Positions 1 to 8,518 of a stretch of DNA of 64,000 nt are shown here, in pieces (positions within the stretch are counted from its first letter, which is position 1; every line of letters starts with the position of its first letter). The notes beneath the pieces were generated by a model that was not told the DNA's origin, did no database searches, and saw only the letters and a program-made list of their open reading frames with translations. A program made the translations under genes and the position numbers. Origin of the DNA: Sphingorhabdus sp. YGSMI21. GTDB lineage: Bacteria; Pseudomonadota; Alphaproteobacteria; Sphingomonadales; Sphingomonadaceae. Location of the stretch: the NCBI RefSeq assembly GCF_002776575.1, contig NZ_CP022548.1:1937001-2001000 (forward strand), written 5' to 3'.

Positions 1-348
1 ACCGTCCGCAACTATGAGAAATTCGGCCTGTTACCGCCCCCAGCACGAACGACTTCAAACTACCGGGATTACGGAAGCGACCATCTCGCCAGGCTTCCGT
101 TCATCCGCCGTGCCCGAAATCTCGGCTTTACCCTGAAGGCACTGCGCGAATTGCTGGAATTATCGGACAATCAAGATCAATCCTGTGAAGCAGTTGATGA
201 TATTGCGAGCAGGCACCTTGCCGAGATTGATCAGAAAATTGACGACCTGACCACGCTACGTTCTGAGCTGGATCGCTTGATTGGTGCTTGTCAGCATGGA
301 ACAGTAGGGGAATGCAAAATCATTGAGACGCTGGCACCGAGAATTTAA
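1..348 (+). CDS. MerR-family transcriptional regulator, 5' end outside window
   Basis: The open frame enters from the left edge in frame 1, so the N-terminus and start are missing. The visible part begins in the winged-helix region (VRNYEKFGLLPPP, a typical MerR recognition-helix segment). A dimerisation coiled coil and a metal-type C-terminus follow. Three cysteines are placed as in divalent-metal MerR proteins: one at SCEAVDD, one 35 residues later at GACQHG, and one 8 residues after that at GECKIIE. MerR, ZntR and CadR have the same 35-residue spacing. This suggests a soft-metal sensor (Hg, Zn, Cd or Pb), but no metal transport or resistance gene is visible in the window. It may lie inside or just outside the mobile element to its right. 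Confidence 0.85.
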   Translation, partial: TVRNYEKFGLLPPPARTTSNYRDYGSDHLARLPFIRRARNLGFTLKALRELLELSDNQDQSCEAVDDIASRHLAEIDQKIDDLTTLRSELDRLIGACQHGTVGECKIIETLAPRI

Positions 349-687
349 AGATGGCAGAAAGGATCTGGCGCATCGCGAGTTCTGTCAACGAATTCCAGTA
401 TTTGCAAATATTCCCGTGACCGCTTTCGGCCCCGCCGGAGCTACATGTGAATGACCTAAACGAGGGCGCGAAGTAGCCATCCTATCGCACTACTGATCCC
501 CCAGGAGGCCACCCGCTTCCAATAAATATCGACCATAAATTGCGAAACATAGTCCTTTGTCCACGGTGCGGAATCTATCTTGCGACTAGCCAAGCAAAAT
601 TATCCGAAAAAATTATTCACCAGAACCTTTGGGTGTTTTTTTACCACGTCCTATAACCTTTAGATAACTATGTAATCGAGGTATATT
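349..687. other. Intergenic region, no gene seen
   Basis: No open frame with plausible codon use on either strand. The last part before 688 is AT-rich and presumably carries the promoter of the next gene. No clear tRNA, terminator or repeat was recognised. Confidence 0.5.
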
Positions 688-1695
688 ATGGACAAAAACT
701 ATCCGGATGAGAACGCCAAAGGCCAAGTCTCACCGCCCGCTACTAAGAGGAAACCCCTATCAAAAGCTGCAAAAGAACGTCGCCGTATTAAAAAGCTGCA
801 GCGCCAATATCCGACGGGTAAATTCTCTCAAATTGGTTCTGACCCTGAACCAGGTTTTCCAAATTTGCCACCGGAAGCCAATGCCTACATTCTCAACGAA
901 CTACGCAGGACACTCCGGTCCGGAAGAACGGCCTACGGAAAAAACATGGCAAAGTCCGTCATGAAAGTTTTCGGCCGCTTGCCCAGCGATGAACCTGCTG
1001 AACTTGAAAACTGGATCAATTGGCTTTGCCGGAACCGGGAAGAATTGATCAGCGGCAAATATTCTCCCAGTAAACTGAATGATGCATCGCAAGATCCTGA
1101 AGCGAGCAGAGCAGTCCTGGATGAAGGAAGCTCACTAAAGTCGGAATTTTCCGATATGCACAACCAACGTTCGGATCTCGGCAAAGCTCCAGAGAATTTG
1201 GCAATAACTGATGAGGCTCCACCCCCCAAGGGTCAAAATAGCTTGCCCGATCAGGACCATGATCAAATGAAAAACAATTTGACCGAGGGGGAAGAGGTCA
1301 AGCGTTTTGAAGACGTTCCAACGCCGACCGCAACTCAGGATCGCGGGGCAGCAACTTTGGACAAGGTGTCTAAAGAACCATCATACCAACCTGCGAATTA
1401 TGCGCCCAGCGATTCTGCCGTTCAACCGCATATCGAATATGTGGAGCATGCTACCAACGGGTCAGTCGCTAAAATGCCGGACAAATTCGACTTTTATTTC
1501 AAGAAGGATGGTGCTGGCAAAGCAAACAAATTCTTTGGAAGCATCCGGTTTAACGAGAGCCTAGAACAAGTCCTCGAGAACGCTGGTGCTCTTGCGTCAG
1601 ACAAAGCGGCCGTAGATGAGGTTTTAAACCGAGGCCCGACAGAGCGGGCTTATCTGATTAAAGCGATGCGCGAACTACAGGTCCCTTTACCATGA
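688..1695 (+). CDS. Hypothetical basic/disordered protein of the mobile element
   Basis: This is a 335-residue protein that I do not recognise. The first 50 residues are strongly basic (KRKPLSKAAKERRRIKKL), which suggests nucleic-acid binding. Residues of about 60-130 look like a small helical domain. Residues of about 130-260 are polar, Pro/Gly/Gln-rich and probably disordered. The last 60 residues again look folded. The ATG at 688 follows an AT-rich leader. It lies upstream of the mobC-like and relaxase genes on the same strand, separated from them by a 139-bp gap, so a role in DNA processing is possible but only by position. Codon use is less GC-rich than in the chromosomal genes further right. 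Confidence 0.6.
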   Translation: MDKNYPDENAKGQVSPPATKRKPLSKAAKERRRIKKLQRQYPTGKFSQIGSDPEPGFPNLPPEANAYILNELRRTLRSGRTAYGKNMAKSVMKVFGRLPSDEPAELENWINWLCRNREELISGKYSPSKLNDASQDPEASRAVLDEGSSLKSEFSDMHNQRSDLGKAPENLAITDEAPPPKGQNSLPDQDHDQMKNNLTEGEEVKRFEDVPTPTATQDRGAATLDKVSKEPSYQPANYAPSDSAVQPHIEYVEHATNGSVAKMPDKFDFYFKKDGAGKANKFFGSIRFNESLEQVLENAGALASDKAAVDEVLNRGPTERAYLIKAMRELQVPLP

Positions 1696-1734
1696 GAAAC
1701 CATGTCCAAAAGGGGCCTAAACTTAAGCAGGATG

Positions 1735-1790
1735 AATGTGGGATTCCCACATTTTATTGCCATCGTGTCGCTACGCTTCGTGACGGCATG
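1735..1790. other. Candidate oriT / relaxosome binding region
   Basis: The 139-bp gap upstream of the mobC-like gene holds a near-perfect palindrome at 1735-1753 (AATGTGGGA, one base, TCCCACATT). A second, weaker inverted repeat lies around 1767-1784 (GTCGCTACGC...CGTGAC). An inverted repeat directly upstream of mobC and relaxase genes is the usual position of a MOBP-type oriT. No known nic consensus was recognised, so this is inference from position and symmetry. Confidence 0.35.
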
Positions 1791-1834
1791 CAGGTTTTCA
1801 GTTCGTTACTAGATTTTAGCGGAGGAGAAATCTG

Positions 1835-2338
1835 ATGTCAGGCGGTTCCAAGCCGAAGCGGAAAGACCTTCGCACTTCGCGGCCCCGTATCGTTGTCCAT
1901 TTTGGAAGCAAAGAAGAGGTCGAGTTCGTTAAAAAGTCAGCGCAGGGTGCCTCAACCTCTGAATATTGCCGCGAGCGCATCTTATTGTCAAACGGCTTCC
2001 GAGATCCCGTATACGACATAACGTCGAGGTTGTTGGTTACAGTAAATCTCGTTCAGAATGATCTATTCACAATTTGCGACGTTATCCGGGCCCTTACTTC
2101 GTTGCGTAAAGCTATCCCGAAGCAATCCGATGGTAGGCCAATCCAAACCCCTGAGATGTCCCGTCTGATCCAGCAAGCGAGCGATGCAATCGCCACAATG
2201 ATTGAGAGAAACAGCGAGCGAATGGAGATAGATCACGATCTGGTCAAAATTTCTCGGGAGATCGTCAATTTACTGACCGACCGCGAGATCAACAATCGTT
2301 CTTCTGCGATCACTGACTGGCGTAAGCCGACGCCATGA
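1835..2338 (+). CDS. MobC-like relaxosome accessory protein
   Basis: A 167-residue protein. Its first 50 residues resemble the ribbon-helix-helix region of MobC-type mobilisation proteins: a basic N-terminus, then RPRIVVHFGSKEEVEFVKK and STSEYCRERIL, which matches the common 'SEYCRERLL'-like element. The rest is mostly helical. These small proteins bind oriT and load the relaxase. The start at 1835 has a strong Shine-Dalgarno sequence (GGAGGAG). The stop overlaps the relaxase start by four bases (ATGA), so the two genes are almost certainly translationally coupled. The context with the relaxase is the strongest support. Confidence 0.65.
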   Translation: MSGGSKPKRKDLRTSRPRIVVHFGSKEEVEFVKKSAQGASTSEYCRERILLSNGFRDPVYDITSRLLVTVNLVQNDLFTICDVIRALTSLRKAIPKQSDGRPIQTPEMSRLIQQASDAIATMIERNSERMEIDHDLVKISREIVNLLTDREINNRSSAITDWRKPTP

Positions 2339-4953
2339 TCATCAAAATCTGGCAATATCGCGATCAAATAAAAGATCTTGTAGGCGGAGCGGCAAAACAA
2401 GCGCGCAGCTTTGATATCGCGATAGGCTGCTCCTCATACATAATCGGGCTCGCTGCCTCGGGCGAGCACCATCATGCTTTTGTGACCGCAGAACGAGTTG
2501 GTGAATATGCAATAATGGACCCGGAAGGTGAGGGGTCGCATCGTATAGTAGAGCGATACGCCGACAATCTGTCTTCAAATAAGGTCCAAGATCATGTCAG
2601 AGATATGGCCGTATATGCAGCTGGCGCAGGTCTCGACCGCCTTTGGCACATGACATGGAGCCATCGCAAAGGCGAAGCGGTCGACAGCGCATCAATGAGG
2701 CGTCAGCGAGCAACGATCTGCCGTATAATGGGAATCGAAGAATGTCCGTCAGTAGGCGCATTTCACGGTGATACCCCAAACTCCCACGGTCATCATCTCT
2801 CTGTTTCTATCAATGCCGCAACTGGCGGCAATGTAAGTTTTGGATACGGCTGGTGGAAAGAAGCCGCACAAATCGCGATCGCTGTTTGTGAATATCAAGA
2901 GGGCCTCGGGCCCGAACCGAACAGGAGATATGTGGCAGACGAAACCGGCGTCTATCATACCTTCTCAGACATAAAAATTGCAGACGCGCGCGGTTCAATA
3001 ATCAAAAATGCTGATGGGAAGGTTGACCATCAGCTCATTCATAGCATCCAGAGCCAGCATGAAATTATCTTTGATAACAACAAAGCGGGACCAAAAGACC
3101 TCGCCGGTGAAGAATGGCCTATGTCAAGAGTTGCGCACATTCTTGCAGCACCCCGGATACAAAATGCGAAAGACTGGCCTGATCTCCACAGTAGGCTGGC
3201 GCGAGTAGGACTTCGCTATGTTAAAGTTGGTAACACAGCTGTTCTTGAAACCGTGCCGCAAAATGGAAAGCAGAAATCTTTAAAAATTGCAGCAGGAAAG
3301 GCTTACTCGAACGCAGCGTTAGGCAAGCTGCAGGCCAAGTTCGGCACACCCTATGTTCCGCCTTGTCCAAGCCTAAAAATCAGGCCGTTCGTAATGCCGC
3401 GCTTCGACAAGCCAACCACCGATGCGAAAAAGGAAAACTCGGCGGCAAGATGGGACCTTTCCCAGGAAGCAAAAAAACTCACCTCTCACATGCAAACCGA
3501 TAATCTTCATCGACAGGAAGATTATCGTGATGGCAAAAAGGGCGCAAATTACAATTATCTAGCAAGCAGGCAACGTCAAATGGCTGAAGAGGAGCTATCC
3601 GTTGCCAAGCAATTTGCTGTAGCCATCGGAGCGAGACGAGCCCGCCGCAAGCGATCGCCGGACACGGGCAAGCTGCTGCCAAAACCTACAATATCCACAC
3701 AATTTTTGGCAATTATATGGAGCAGGTTCAAGCCAGATAATGGAAAGGTCAAAGCTGATATCAAGGGCAAGTTGGCAAAGCGATACCAGATTAAGAAGCG
3801 GCTTGGCCGGATTGAATATTACGAAGGTATGCGGCTGATGTTCGTAGAGACTCAAAACATGATCGCCATCAGATCAACTGCGCGGCGAGCGCAGATTGAT
3901 GCGCTTCGTCTTGCCGCAGCGAAACTTTCATCGGTTCGAATTTTTGGCAAACCTGCTGCAATTGCCAACACTGTATTTTTGGCCGCTGAACTTGGGCTGC
4001 AGCTCGAAGACCAGCAAAAGTCTTCCGGTGAAAAACACTGCGACAAGATTGAAAGGGAACGTCATCGCGGGATTCTAGAACGACACCGAATTTGGCTCGA
4101 TTTGGTTCCAAAACTCAGGATTTATCGGGATAAAGAGCGAGCAGCCAAACAAAAGCGGCGCAAGCAAGCTGAGTTGTTCACAGATTCCAAAATTGAGACT
4201 TTAGGAATGCGCAATCAGATCGCGCGGGAGGCGGCACGAAACAAACAATTGAACGATCCATTGCCAGGAAGGGCCAGCCGAATATTAGACAATATGGATC
4301 GAAACACCTTGCTTCTGGCCTCTTCGCGGGGAACACGCGGCGGCTATCGCTATCTCGATGATCCTGCACTGTTTAATGCTTTTTCAAAAACTCCTGAGGC
4401 GTTGCTTTTATCGGAAACACAAATGCGGCTCGAAGCAATCGAGCATATACAAATGGAGCAACGAAAATGGTTTTGCGCCGCTATGCATTCAGATCGGATC
4501 ATTGTTAAGGAGGGCAAGGTTGAAATTTCCAAACCAGAGGATCACTGGGTTATGGCGTTTTACGAGCAACAAAAAGATGATCCGACGTTCAACCGCTTAA
4601 TAGCAGTATCTTACCTGCGGCCAGACCGCTTTAAGTTTGATACTGATATACCGCCGGAAATTGTTACATGGCGCTCCGCGCGCGCTACCAATAAACAACA
4701 AATGGCCGATTATATTGCCGATGAACTGCATCTGCGGGCAAGAACCGATAAGCGCGATCCTAAGAGCGGAGCCGAAGAATGCAGGCGGATATTTAATCTC
4801 ATACCGTATGAAGCGCAGGCCTTGCGCGATACGCCGGGACATTTTCTCAGCCAGTATAAAAACTGGTCCTTTCGTAAACCTGACGAGAGTGAAGCTCAGT
4901 GGGAGCGTAGACGTAAACTAATTATCCGTAACAATAATTCTTGGGGCCGCTGA
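2335..4953 (+). CDS. MOBP-like relaxase / mobilisation nuclease
   Basis: This 872-residue protein would nick oriT and carry the transferred strand. The three-histidine metal motif is visible at residues 144-154 (FHGDTPNSHGHHLSV), matching the HxDxxNxHxH pattern of MOBP/VirD2-type relaxases. A preceding segment, HMTWSHRKGE (residues 105-114), resembles the conserved stretch ahead of that motif. Candidate catalytic tyrosines lie in the first 100 residues (for example Y75), but I cannot fix which one acts. The long C-terminal part (from about residue 350) is basic and helical, without recognisable Walker or primase motifs. It overlaps the mobC-like gene by four bases. Its larger size than small MobA proteins suggests an additional, unidentified C-terminal domain. 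Confidence 0.7.
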   Translation: MIIKIWQYRDQIKDLVGGAAKQARSFDIAIGCSSYIIGLAASGEHHHAFVTAERVGEYAIMDPEGEGSHRIVERYADNLSSNKVQDHVRDMAVYAAGAGLDRLWHMTWSHRKGEAVDSASMRRQRATICRIMGIEECPSVGAFHGDTPNSHGHHLSVSINAATGGNVSFGYGWWKEAAQIAIAVCEYQEGLGPEPNRRYVADETGVYHTFSDIKIADARGSIIKNADGKVDHQLIHSIQSQHEIIFDNNKAGPKDLAGEEWPMSRVAHILAAPRIQNAKDWPDLHSRLARVGLRYVKVGNTAVLETVPQNGKQKSLKIAAGKAYSNAALGKLQAKFGTPYVPPCPSLKIRPFVMPRFDKPTTDAKKENSAARWDLSQEAKKLTSHMQTDNLHRQEDYRDGKKGANYNYLASRQRQMAEEELSVAKQFAVAIGARRARRKRSPDTGKLLPKPTISTQFLAIIWSRFKPDNGKVKADIKGKLAKRYQIKKRLGRIEYYEGMRLMFVETQNMIAIRSTARRAQIDALRLAAAKLSSVRIFGKPAAIANTVFLAAELGLQLEDQQKSSGEKHCDKIERERHRGILERHRIWLDLVPKLRIYRDKERAAKQKRRKQAELFTDSKIETLGMRNQIAREAARNKQLNDPLPGRASRILDNMDRNTLLLASSRGTRGGYRYLDDPALFNAFSKTPEALLLSETQMRLEAIEHIQMEQRKWFCAAMHSDRIIVKEGKVEISKPEDHWVMAFYEQQKDDPTFNRLIAVSYLRPDRFKFDTDIPPEIVTWRSARATNKQQMADYIADELHLRARTDKRDPKSGAEECRRIFNLIPYEAQALRDTPGHFLSQYKNWSFRKPDESEAQWERRRKLIIRNNNSWGR

Positions 4954-5088
4954 CGCTTCAGCGGACATCTGTGTTGTAGAAGAAAAAATACATTGAAAGT
5001 GCTTTGCCGGTGAAGCCGGCAGGTGAGAGGAAAAAAGAGCAGTAGCGCTCGGCAAAGCCTCGCCGGTTTCCCAACAGGAGAAACCAAA

Positions 5089-5979
5089 ATGAACATGTTA
5101 CAAAACCAATCAGAGCTGGAGGAAATTTCCAGACGGCTTGACCGTGAAGAAGGCTACCGCGTGCTGCGCGCCGTCCCGAAACGCTTTTCTCATATGCCGG
5201 AAGACGGCGTGCCGCCCGATGGCAGATGCATTGCAATTTTAGACACTGAAACTTCGGGACTAAACGTTCATGAAGACAAGCTGATCGAACTCGCGATTAT
5301 GCTGGTGTGGGTGGATGATGACGGAGAGGTCAGCGGGCACATGGGGCCGGTAAGTTGGCTGCAAGATCCCGGAATAGAACTGGAACCGGAGATCACGTTG
5401 ATCACCGGCCTTGCCAATCATCATTTGGCCCACAAGCAGATTGATGATGCAGCAGCATTGGGCTTCCTCGATCGAGCGGATCTGCTGGTCGCCCAGAACG
5501 CAAAATTTGATTTGGCTTGGATCGAGCAGCGCTATCCAAAACTGAAAGGCAAGGCCTGGGCTTGTTCCTGCAGCGAGATCGACTGGTTGAAGCTTGGCTA
5601 CGAAGGACGCTCGCAACAACATCTGCTGGCTCAGCATGGCTGGTTTACCAATGCCCATAGGGCTGAGGCAGACGTCTGGTCATTGTTCTGGTTGCTGCAG
5701 CAGCGTCAGCGGGGGCCAGGCGACAGTCCGGTCCAGAGCCATCTGCAGCGTCTGCTGCAAGCTGCCGAGACGCCGACCGTGCTCGTTGAAGCGTTGCGCG
5801 CGCCATATTCTGCAAAGGATAAGCTCAAGGCTCGAGGTTATCGGTGGGATGCTGGGCGCCGCATCTGGTGCAAAGAAATGGCAGAGGAAAAGCTGGCTGT
5901 TGAACGCAGCTGGTTCCGAACCGAGGGACTTCCACTGTTCGGAGCTAAAACGATGACCGCAACTGAGCGTCACCGGTAA
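5089..5979 (+). CDS. DEDDh 3'-5' exonuclease (DnaQ-like)
   Basis: A 296-residue DnaQ-fold exonuclease. Exo I is LDTETSG (D52, E54), Exo II is QNAKFDLAW (D141), and Exo III is NAHRAEADV (H190, D195), the DEDDh type of the DNA polymerase III epsilon family. A C-terminal segment of about 45 residues (KARGYRWDAGRRIWCKE) is an added small domain often seen at the end of phage or plasmid-borne exonucleases of this family. The ATG at 5089 is chosen over an upstream in-frame start at 5023 because CAGGAG lies at the right distance. The upstream gap (4954-5088) contains a small hairpin at 5005-5021. It sits within the mobile element and may process DNA ends or act against competing DNA; that role is inference. 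Confidence 0.85.
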   Translation: MNMLQNQSELEEISRRLDREEGYRVLRAVPKRFSHMPEDGVPPDGRCIAILDTETSGLNVHEDKLIELAIMLVWVDDDGEVSGHMGPVSWLQDPGIELEPEITLITGLANHHLAHKQIDDAAALGFLDRADLLVAQNAKFDLAWIEQRYPKLKGKAWACSCSEIDWLKLGYEGRSQQHLLAQHGWFTNAHRAEADVWSLFWLLQQRQRGPGDSPVQSHLQRLLQAAETPTVLVEALRAPYSAKDKLKARGYRWDAGRRIWCKEMAEEKLAVERSWFRTEGLPLFGAKTMTATERHR

Positions 5980-6007
5980 AAATTAATCACAAGCCTCAAC
6001 AACCACG

Positions 6008-6032
6008 GCCTGCCTTTCGGCGGGCTTTTTTT
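6008..6032 (+). terminator. Rho-independent terminator after the DEDDh exonuclease
   Basis: A 7-bp stem (GCCTGCC / GGCGGGC with one G-T pair), loop TTTC, followed by seven T. It lies only 17 bases before the next start codon at 6050, so the next gene either has a promoter inside this short gap or is expressed by read-through. Confidence 0.75.
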
Positions 6033-6049
6033 ATGAAAGAAATATACTC

Positions 6050-6892
6050 ATGACCAACCCAACAGAAATTGAACGACAGCTGTCACGCGAAGCCAATCTA
6101 TTTGCAGCGCGCGGCAGTGCAGCCCATCACGACAGAACCCGCACCTATATCGTTGCTGACTTTGAATATGGCTATGACCGGGACCGCCATAACGGATATG
6201 GCGTAGCTGAAGGCAAAGACGCCGAGGAAAAGATACGTTGGCCGTTTCACCGCGTGGCGGCGGCATCTTGGTGCGTGATGCGCTTCAAGCGGGGTTCGGA
6301 TATTCCCGAGATCCAAGGTCCGATTGTTCTCTCTGCCAATGACCACAGCGAAAAGGAAATGGTCTCTGTTTTCTTTGATGCCTTGGACCAGGAACCAGGC
6401 GCTGTGCTGGTGACATGGGGCGGGGAGCATAAGGATCTGGCCGTTCTGCGCCGAACCGCTGGTGAGCTTGATCTGATCATGCCCGGGCAGCTGCGCGAAC
6501 TCTCGCCAGTCTCTGACCGTAGGATCGATCTATGCGGCGCCGTCTCGATCCGCGCGGAATCGGTTCATCTTCCGGAATATGCAGCAGCTTGCTCGATACC
6601 GGCAAAGCCGTCGCCATCCAAAACCATCGGCGAGCTGGTCGAGAAGGGGATGTGGGGGGATGTCGAGGAGCAGGTGCTGGCTGACGTCATGACGACAGCG
6701 ATCATCATGTTGCGCCATCTCAAATCCCACGGGCTGATCCGCTGCGCCATTCCAGCATGCAGTTTGGCGCTGGCAAATGCAGCGACGAGCGCGAACCCGG
6801 AGAGCGAGTTTCTGAGGCGAACGTTCAAGCCCTGGGCTCAGCTCAAAGATAGCACAGCCAATTATACCTGTCCGATCTACCGGGCAGCGTAG
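6050..6892 (+). CDS. Predicted PolB-like 3'-5' exonuclease (DEDD superfamily)
   Basis: A 280-residue protein with a second, distinct exonuclease pattern. Exo I is IVADFEYGY (D37, E39). An Exo II-like element is LVTWGGEHKDLAVLRR, which matches the 'TWNGxxFDLPVL' segment of the PolB-associated exonuclease family. An Exo III-like element is VLADVMTTAIIMLRHL, which matches the 'xxDVxNTYLxxLR' segment of that family. The predicted role is hydrolysis of DNA from the 3' end. It follows the DEDDh exonuclease gene directly, separated by a terminator. The Shine-Dalgarno sequence is weak. Assignment to this family is from motif resemblance only. Confidence 0.65.
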   Translation: MTNPTEIERQLSREANLFAARGSAAHHDRTRTYIVADFEYGYDRDRHNGYGVAEGKDAEEKIRWPFHRVAAASWCVMRFKRGSDIPEIQGPIVLSANDHSEKEMVSVFFDALDQEPGAVLVTWGGEHKDLAVLRRTAGELDLIMPGQLRELSPVSDRRIDLCGAVSIRAESVHLPEYAAACSIPAKPSPSKTIGELVEKGMWGDVEEQVLADVMTTAIIMLRHLKSHGLIRCAIPACSLALANAATSANPESEFLRRTFKPWAQLKDSTANYTCPIYRAA

Positions 6893-7003
6893 CTTCTATT
6901 CTACGCTCCATCACGAGCGTGGACATTTTTAAAGTCGAGCCGGCGTGATCACGGGCAGCGCTCTATTGACGACTGGCTCTACCAATATCTTCTAACCAAT
7001 CCT

Positions 7004-7038
7004 CAAGCGGGCGGCATCTCAGGATGACCGCCCGCTTG
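7004..7038 (+). terminator. Hairpin between the PolB-like exonuclease and the next gene
   Basis: A perfect 11-bp inverted repeat (CAAGCGGGCGG / CCGCCCGCTTG) with a 13-base loop. It is followed by a weak T run (TTTTT at 7052-7056) that almost touches the ATG at 7058. It could be a terminator or a translational control element. The rest of the 165-bp gap shows no gene. Confidence 0.55.
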
Positions 7039-7057
7039 GCATTTCAGGATAATTTTT

Positions 7058-7636
7058 ATGAAACTTCCCATATATTCGGAGCGGATCGTCACCTTCTCCG
7101 TCGTCTATCATCCCTATCGCCGCAACACCGAACGGTTCATACGCGCCTTTGGTGCCTTCGAAGTCAATTTCCAGCCTGGTGATGACATATTGTTCACGCG
7201 CCATCATCATACATATCCGGATAAGGATCGAACCGCTCCTTTACTGGAAATGACGAAGCTGCTCGATCAACAGACCGACTGCGTTTGCGCGGTTCTGGAA
7301 GCTCCGGGCGGGTCTCACCGGCCAAAAACCAAAGCCGACTTTGCGAAAAATGTCCTTGATGCACTGCCGATCTTCAATCTGGGTCTCCACCGCAAGATCC
7401 ATGTTCACCGGACAGAAGACCAATATGTCAGGGTCAGCGCCGAACTGTTTGGCATAACTTTGGCGTCCAAGATGGCCGGGCCGTCAGAAAAATCCCGGCG
7501 AGCAGCAGACCACGCTCAAGCGCTGTGGCTGTCCTGGGTGTTCAATTGCCTTGCTGAGGATCCGGATCAGGCGAACCTGGTTGCGGCCTTTCAGGCTTGG
7601 CGCTGCGTCGACGACCTGCGTCCCGTGATATTTTAA
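7058..7636 (+). CDS. Hypothetical protein of the mobile element, possible RNase H-like fold
   Basis: A 192-residue protein not recognised as a known family. It has hydrophobic strands near residues 10-15 and 75-85 (CVCAVLEAP). The C-terminal segment SRRAADHAQALWLSWVF recalls the helix carrying the last acidic residues in RuvC/RNase H-type nucleases, in the pattern 'xxxDAAxALALA'. This is weak and is only a suggestion. The start at 7058 follows the hairpin at 7004-7038. It shares the small-module layout of its neighbours, and codon use is like theirs. Confidence 0.55.
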   Translation: MKLPIYSERIVTFSVVYHPYRRNTERFIRAFGAFEVNFQPGDDILFTRHHHTYPDKDRTAPLLEMTKLLDQQTDCVCAVLEAPGGSHRPKTKADFAKNVLDALPIFNLGLHRKIHVHRTEDQYVRVSAELFGITLASKMAGPSEKSRRAADHAQALWLSWVFNCLAEDPDQANLVAAFQAWRCVDDLRPVIF

Positions 7637-7710
7637 AGAACAGGCATTCGCGTAGCGGCCACTGACCTTCGGGGCAGCGTCTGCCGCGCGGCATCATCAA
7701 TCAATAACAG

Positions 7711-7816
7711 CAGGAGCAGAAATCATGTAGTAAACTCACCAAGACCCTGCAGCGGGCAAAACGCTGCACACATCATCAACCAAGTCGCTCGACATTTCGT
7801 CGTTGCGGCTTTTTTT
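7711..7816 (+). promoter_or_regulatory. Leader with start-stop mini-ORF and tandem hairpins
   Basis: A good Shine-Dalgarno sequence (AGGAG, 7712-7716) is followed at the right distance by ATG-TAG (7725-7730), a one-codon reading frame. Two hairpins come next: TGCAGCG/CGCTGCA at about 7748-7768, and a longer bulged stem at 7782-7811 ending in a run of T to 7816. This arrangement resembles an attenuator placed 20 bases before the start at 7837. The function is inferred; a decayed gene start is an alternative. Confidence 0.45.
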
Positions 7817-7836
7817 ATATCTAAAGGAAATATATC

Positions 7837-8517
7837 ATGGCGAAGAAGCCAACCAATAATCGCGCGCCGACAAAGGCCGAGCCCAACAAGCCTTATAAAA
7901 TCGCGGGCACTTCCATCGTCCCGGCCCAGCTATTCCATGTTCCCTCGCTTCAGCCAAGAAAGGAGGGGCCGTGGCGCGATGAACCCGATAAGCTTTCATG
8001 GACTGATAAAGCCACCGGTATGCCCTGCATAATGCTCCGCGCCCGGCTTGGCACTTTATCAGGCTATGTCGCGGTAAACACCGAGCATCCTCTGTTCGGC
8101 TTCGACTACCGCGCTGTTCCAGCAGACCTTGGCATTCAGCCTCACGGCGGCCTGAACTACAGCGCGCCCTGCGATGAAGAAGCGGACGAACGCGTTTCTG
8201 TCTGCCATATTTCACAGCAGCCCCGGGAACGGGTCCGCCATCCGCGCGGCAAGCAGGAGCATCCTCCATTCAGTGAAGAACTATGGTGGTTCGGGTTCGC
8301 CTGCGACAAATCCTACGATTTGGTTCCTGGCTGCTACCAAATCCATATGTCGGCTGAAAACGGGCAGACTTATCGCGGCGAGGATTACGTATTCACCCAG
8401 TGCACAAATCTCGCGCATCAGTTGGCTGCGGCTGGTGGCGAGATGGGTTCGGGCGTTCCCATCGATACGAGCAGCTTTACCGTGCCGCCTGTCGGTCTTG
8501 ATGCAGGGGAGAAGTAA
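7837..8517 (+). CDS. Conserved phage/plasmid-type hypothetical protein
   Basis: A 226-residue protein. It contains a set of elements I recognise from a widespread but uncharacterised phage and plasmid protein family: GYVAVNTEHPLFG (residues about 73-85), then HGGLNYSAP, then LWWFGFACDKSYDLVPG, then YRGEDYVFTQCTNLAHQL near the C-terminus. No catalytic motif is evident, and the function of the family is unknown to me. The C-terminal 25 residues look disordered. The next gene starts one base after its stop, so the two are probably translated together. Confidence 0.65.
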   Translation: MAKKPTNNRAPTKAEPNKPYKIAGTSIVPAQLFHVPSLQPRKEGPWRDEPDKLSWTDKATGMPCIMLRARLGTLSGYVAVNTEHPLFGFDYRAVPADLGIQPHGGLNYSAPCDEEADERVSVCHISQQPRERVRHPRGKQEHPPFSEELWWFGFACDKSYDLVPGCYQIHMSAENGQTYRGEDYVFTQCTNLAHQLAAAGGEMGSGVPIDTSSFTVPPVGLDAGEK

Positions 8518-8518
8518 G

